A stretch of DNA of 6,475 nucleotides, taken from CAYQPF01 sp964419225. Lineage in GTDB: Bacteria; Cloacimonadota; Cloacimonadia; Cloacimonadales; CAYQPF01. The notes beneath the pieces were generated by a model. That model saw only the letters and a program-made list of their open reading frames with translations, ran no database searches and had not been told where the DNA came from. A program made the translations under genes and the position numbers. Position 1 is the first letter of the stretch; every line of letters starts with the position of its first letter. Location: contig CAYQPF010000222.1 in the NCBI GenBank assembly GCA_964419225.1, forward strand, positions 1 to 6,475, written 5' to 3'. This document shows positions 5,795-6,475 of this stretch, piece after piece.

Positions 5795-6475
5795 ATGAGA
5801 AAAATTGTCTTTATTCTCACTATTTTTATTTCTGGTTGTACTATCGGAAAACATAGCAATAATGCCATAAACCTTGACCGGATGGACAAGGTATCTGTTT
5901 TTGATCTTGTTGATTCAATCTCTGTAATTCAACTAGAAACGAATCAAGAATCTTTAATTGGAGGAATACAGCGAATAATTTCACATAAAAATAGGTTTTA
6001 TATCGTAGATTACACCCAACAAGCCGTTTTATGCTTCAATGCAAATGGTGAATATCTATTTAAAATTAACAAAAGAGGGAGAGGTCCTGAGGAATACAAT
6101 TATCTTGAGGATTTCAATATTGACCCATATAATGACCAATTGATGATATTGGTCCCCTGGGGTAATATTTTGTATTACGATTTAGATGGTCATTTTATCT
6201 CTAAAGTAAAACTTCCAAGCGAAATAATTGCTTATAATGAGGTATATGCGATAAATAAAGATAAGTTACTATTTATTTCCTGGAACGAATATCAGGCTTC
6301 TTATTATTCCAGAAAAAGTGGCAAAATTTTAAAAAGGTTCTTACACGTAACAAATGATAAACAATATATTTTTAACCCGTTGCATAAAACGTATTATTAC
6401 AATGATTCACTTTTCTTTAATGATGTAGGGGTTAATAATGATATTCTTAATATGACAGACGTGAATCAACCTATT
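5795..6475 (+). CDS. Six-bladed beta-propeller lipoprotein, N-terminal part (3' end outside window)
   Basis: The frame is open from ATG 5795 to the end of the window (227 residues, no stop). Residues 1-15 form a lipoprotein signal (MRKIVFIL...FISGC) with Cys15 as the lipidation site, so the protein is anchored to a membrane, probably the outer one. The rest fits the Bacteroidetes six-bladed beta-propeller lipoproteins (BF3164/DUF5128-like): an N-terminal 'VFDLVDSISVIQLET', then 'YIVDYTQQAVLCFNANGEYLFKI'. The family's signature loop 'GRGPEEY' is at 95-101, followed by 'DFNIDPYNDQLMIL' and 'ILYYDLDGHFISKVKLP'. Full-length members have about 350-400 residues, so roughly 60 percent is present. 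No enzymatic residues are known for this family; the propeller probably binds a partner or ligand. It lies 68 bases after the barrel gene and may have its own promoter. From memory, related propeller lipoproteins are found beside small secreted peptides of the NVEALA type, which echoes the small secreted protein here. Confidence 0.82.
   Translation, partial: MRKIVFILTIFISGCTIGKHSNNAINLDRMDKVSVFDLVDSISVIQLETNQESLIGGIQRIISHKNRFYIVDYTQQAVLCFNANGEYLFKINKRGRGPEEYNYLEDFNIDPYNDQLMILVPWGNILYYDLDGHFISKVKLPSEIIAYNEVYAINKDKLLFISWNEYQASYYSRKSGKILKRFLHVTNDKQYIFNPLHKTYYYNDSLFFNDVGVNNDILNMTDVNQPI

Overview
The window looks like a piece of a Bacteroidetes (probably Bacteroidales) chromosome, likely a draft or metagenome scaffold because it contains a run of exactly 100 Ns. 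Three things point to Bacteroidetes: perfect TAnnTTTG (-7) promoter motifs, start codons without clear Shine-Dalgarno sequences behind AT-rich leaders, and the gene families present (an FAD-dependent oxidoreductase of the kind often labelled 'xanthan lyase', a CE2-like SGNH esterase, a carboxypeptidase-regulatory-domain outer-membrane barrel, and a six-bladed beta-propeller lipoprotein). All recognised genes lie on the + strand.

Left part (1-1469), visibly richer in GC: the C-terminal end of an FAD-dependent oxidoreductase (2-541), followed 11 bases later by a secreted CE2-like SGNH carbohydrate esterase (553-1469). The esterase is cut by the N gap before its last catalytic block. The pair looks like part of a polysaccharide-degradation operon. 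The gap (1470-1569) is of unknown true length, so linkage between the left and right parts is only as good as the scaffolding.

Right part (1570-6475), clearly AT-richer: a promoter region (1570-1704), a small 86-residue helix-turn-helix protein (1705-1965), and a 27-bp palindrome directly against a perfect -7 promoter motif. These are followed by a 97-residue secreted protein of unknown family (2053-2346), a 157-residue exported protein ending in a TonB C-terminal-like domain (2385-2858), and a 954-residue outer-membrane barrel protein with an N-terminal carboxypeptidase-regulatory domain and plug-like region (2862-5726). Last comes the N-terminal 227 residues of a six-bladed beta-propeller lipoprotein (5795-window end).

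Inferred logic of the right part: the HTH protein may control the promoter behind the palindrome. The next three genes, with gaps of 38 and 3 bases, look like one transcription unit whose products all go to the periplasm, outer membrane or cell surface. A 37-38 bp AT-rich element occurs just upstream of both the HTH gene and the propeller gene, which may tie the first and last genes into one regulon. I do not recognise the assembled cassette (regulator, small secreted protein, free TonB-C-like domain, barrel, propeller lipoprotein) as a named system. It is the best candidate here for an undescribed envelope or secreted-peptide system, but its function is not shown by the sequence.
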